From Prevotella sp. UBA4376 (lineage in GTDB: Bacteria; Bacteroidota; Bacteroidia; Bacteroidales; Bacteroidaceae), in the NCBI GenBank assembly GCA_002391185.1, contig DGRY01000095.1, positions 1 through 8,642 of the forward strand: DNA of 8,642 nucleotides, written 5' to 3'. Shown piece after piece: positions 8,232 to 8,642 of this stretch. The translations under genes and the position numbers were made by a program. Every line of letters begins with the position of its first letter. The first letter of the stretch is position 1. The notes below the pieces were generated by a model. It was not told the DNA's origin. It worked only from the letters and a program-made list of their open reading frames with translations, and ran no database searches.

Positions 8232-8239
8232 CAAAAATA
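8232..8239 (-). promoter_or_regulatory. Candidate Bacteroidota -7 promoter element for the SusC operon
   Basis: The minus strand reads TATTTTTG, which fits the Bacteroidota -7 consensus TAnnTTTG. It would start the transcript about 60 nt before the SusC ATG, a reasonable leader length. No TTTG -33 element is present at the usual spacing of about 19 bp, so the promoter would be weak or activator-dependent. It is the only exact TAnnTTTG match I found on the coding strand in the gap. Confidence 0.35.
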
Positions 8240-8286
8240 TATAATAAGCAACACGAAGTGGTTAATAAACGTTTCAAATTAGTGAG

Positions 8287-8316
8287 ATGTTACAAATTCT
8301 AAACTATTTGTAACAT
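8287..8316. promoter_or_regulatory. Operator-like dyad: perfect 10-bp inverted repeat with 10-bp spacer
   Basis: ATGTTACAAA (8287-8296) and TTTGTAACAT (8307-8316) are exact reverse complements separated by TTCTAAACTA. The arm centres are 20 bp apart, about two helical turns, so a dimeric regulator could bind both half-sites on one face. The dyad lies about 48-77 bp upstream of the candidate -7 element, a position typical of activator sites. The regulator is not in the window. No T-run follows on either strand, so a terminator is unlikely. Confidence 0.55.
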
Positions 8317-8481
8317 ACAACAAAATCAAAAACACCTCAAAACTTAAAAAATAATAATTCGAACAACACGAAATGATACATTTTTAAACAAAAACAACTA
8401 TATACTTCCATACAAATAATGCTATTTTGATAAAAAACCACTACCCTAAAGCGAATATACATTGCCGCAAAAAAACTCGTC

Positions 8482-8499
8482 AGATTCGATAGATTCGTG
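8482..8499. repeat. Two imperfect tandem 9-mers (AGATTCGNN)
   Basis: AGATTCGAT (8482-8490) is followed directly by AGATTCGTG (8491-8499) and then GTCAAAAAAATCGG. On the minus strand this reads as CCACGAATCTATCGAATC. I recall similar CCACGAAT-type short tandems in intergenic repeats of Bacteroidota. With only two copies it is probably a remnant. Confidence 0.35.
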
Positions 8500-8543
8500 G
8501 TCAAAAAAATCGGTTGATATCCTTTGCGCTTATTGCGCATAGT

Positions 8544-8636
8544 AGCCTCTCCCCTTCCCTCCCCAGTGGGGAAGGGAGTACCAACAGCTTGAGTTTCTTG
8601 CTTGAATAATTATGAAGAAAAACCGAGAAAACATCT
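8544..8636 (-). repeat. Right copy of ~90-bp dispersed-type element, inverted relative to the left copy
   Basis: The reverse complement of 8583-8636 matches 34-87 at 53 of 54 bases. The variable GC-rich half (8544-8582) matches 88-123 only in part, but keeps its hairpin potential: arm 8554-8564 pairs with 8568-8578 around an AGT loop, 11 positions with one mismatch. Keeping a hairpin while its bases change is typical of a structured repeat. Just inside it, TGCGC (8525-8529) and GCGCA (8535-8539) form another short hairpin. Confidence 0.85.
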
Positions 8637-8642
8637 TCAAAG

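Larger units (their letters stand above)
8164..8642. other. Gene-free upstream region of the SusC operon
   Basis: This 479-bp stretch is very AT-rich and contains no convincing gene on either strand. A 67-codon minus-strand ORF (8337-8540) has no family features and starts in a repeat-like GC patch. The region holds the weak promoter element, operator-like dyad, leader repeats, 9-bp tandem and right inverted repeat listed separately. The part from 8317 to 8480 shows only A- and T-rich low-complexity sequence. A 12-bp sequence CAACACGAAGTG (8249-8260) recurs with one change at 8364-8375. No regulator gene lies in this gap. Confidence 0.7.

Noticed and set aside
8045..8254. 69-codon minus-strand ORF overlapping the start of the SusC gene
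   Set aside because: It is in another frame from SusC, which has a clear signal peptide and domain here; the overlap contains only the shadow translation.
8337..8540. 67-codon minus-strand ORF upstream of SusC
   Set aside because: It starts in the GC patch next to the right repeat, runs through A/T low-complexity sequence, has no recognisable motif and would be interrupted by no typical gene signals; probably a chance ORF.
34..8636. Phase-variable SusC shufflon or invertible promoter
   Set aside because: There is no recombinase gene and only one SusC gene, and the inverted repeats enclose the full operon with its upstream region instead of a small promoter segment; only recombination of the whole block remains possible.
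34..8636. Composite transposon bounded by insertion sequences
   Set aside because: The end repeats are about 90 bp, encode no transposase, and no matching duplication flanks the outer ends (26-33 versus the bases after 8636).

Overview
The window reads as chromosomal DNA from a Bacteroidota bacterium, most likely order Bacteroidales and plausibly Prevotella-like. The basis is a textbook SusC/SusD outer-membrane pair, an AT-rich composition, no strong Shine-Dalgarno sequences in front of the genes, and two companion genes of Bacteroidota-type families. Genus is inference; there is no rRNA or marker gene.

All four convincing genes lie on the minus strand, so transcription runs from right to left. 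First comes a SusC/RagA-type TonB-dependent transporter (5005-8163). After 17 bp follows its SusD/RagB-type surface lipoprotein (3152-4987). A 175-bp gap with a strong terminator-like hairpin (3031-3080) separates these from a second pair. That pair is a polytopic membrane protein resembling the DUF6057 family (1729-2976) and, after 12 bp, a lipoprotein with one CXXCH haem-attachment motif and a PD40/TolB-like beta-propeller (247-1716). There is no glycoside hydrolase, sulfatase, peptidase, sigma/anti-sigma pair, hybrid two-component sensor or transposase in the window.

The region in front of SusC (8164-8642) has no gene. It contains a weak Bacteroidota-type -7 element, a perfect 10-bp inverted repeat with a 10-bp spacer (8287-8316) that looks like an operator, and a pair of 9-bp direct repeats in the presumed leader (8203-8227). 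Both ends of the window carry inverted copies of one roughly 90-bp element (34-123 and 8544-8636). Its outer 54 bp match at 53 positions, and its inner part forms a GC-rich hairpin, so the whole transcription unit is bracketed by an inverted repeat.

Working model (inference): SusC and SusD import an unknown ligand across the outer membrane using TonB energy. The inner-membrane DUF6057-like protein and the haem-binding propeller lipoprotein form a linked but separately tuned module that handles or senses something tied to that ligand or to redox state. The substrate cannot be read from the sequence. The most unusual points are the pairing of a SusCD importer with a c-type haem lipoprotein and an uncharacterised membrane protein, without any degradative enzyme, and the long inverted repeats that bound the locus.
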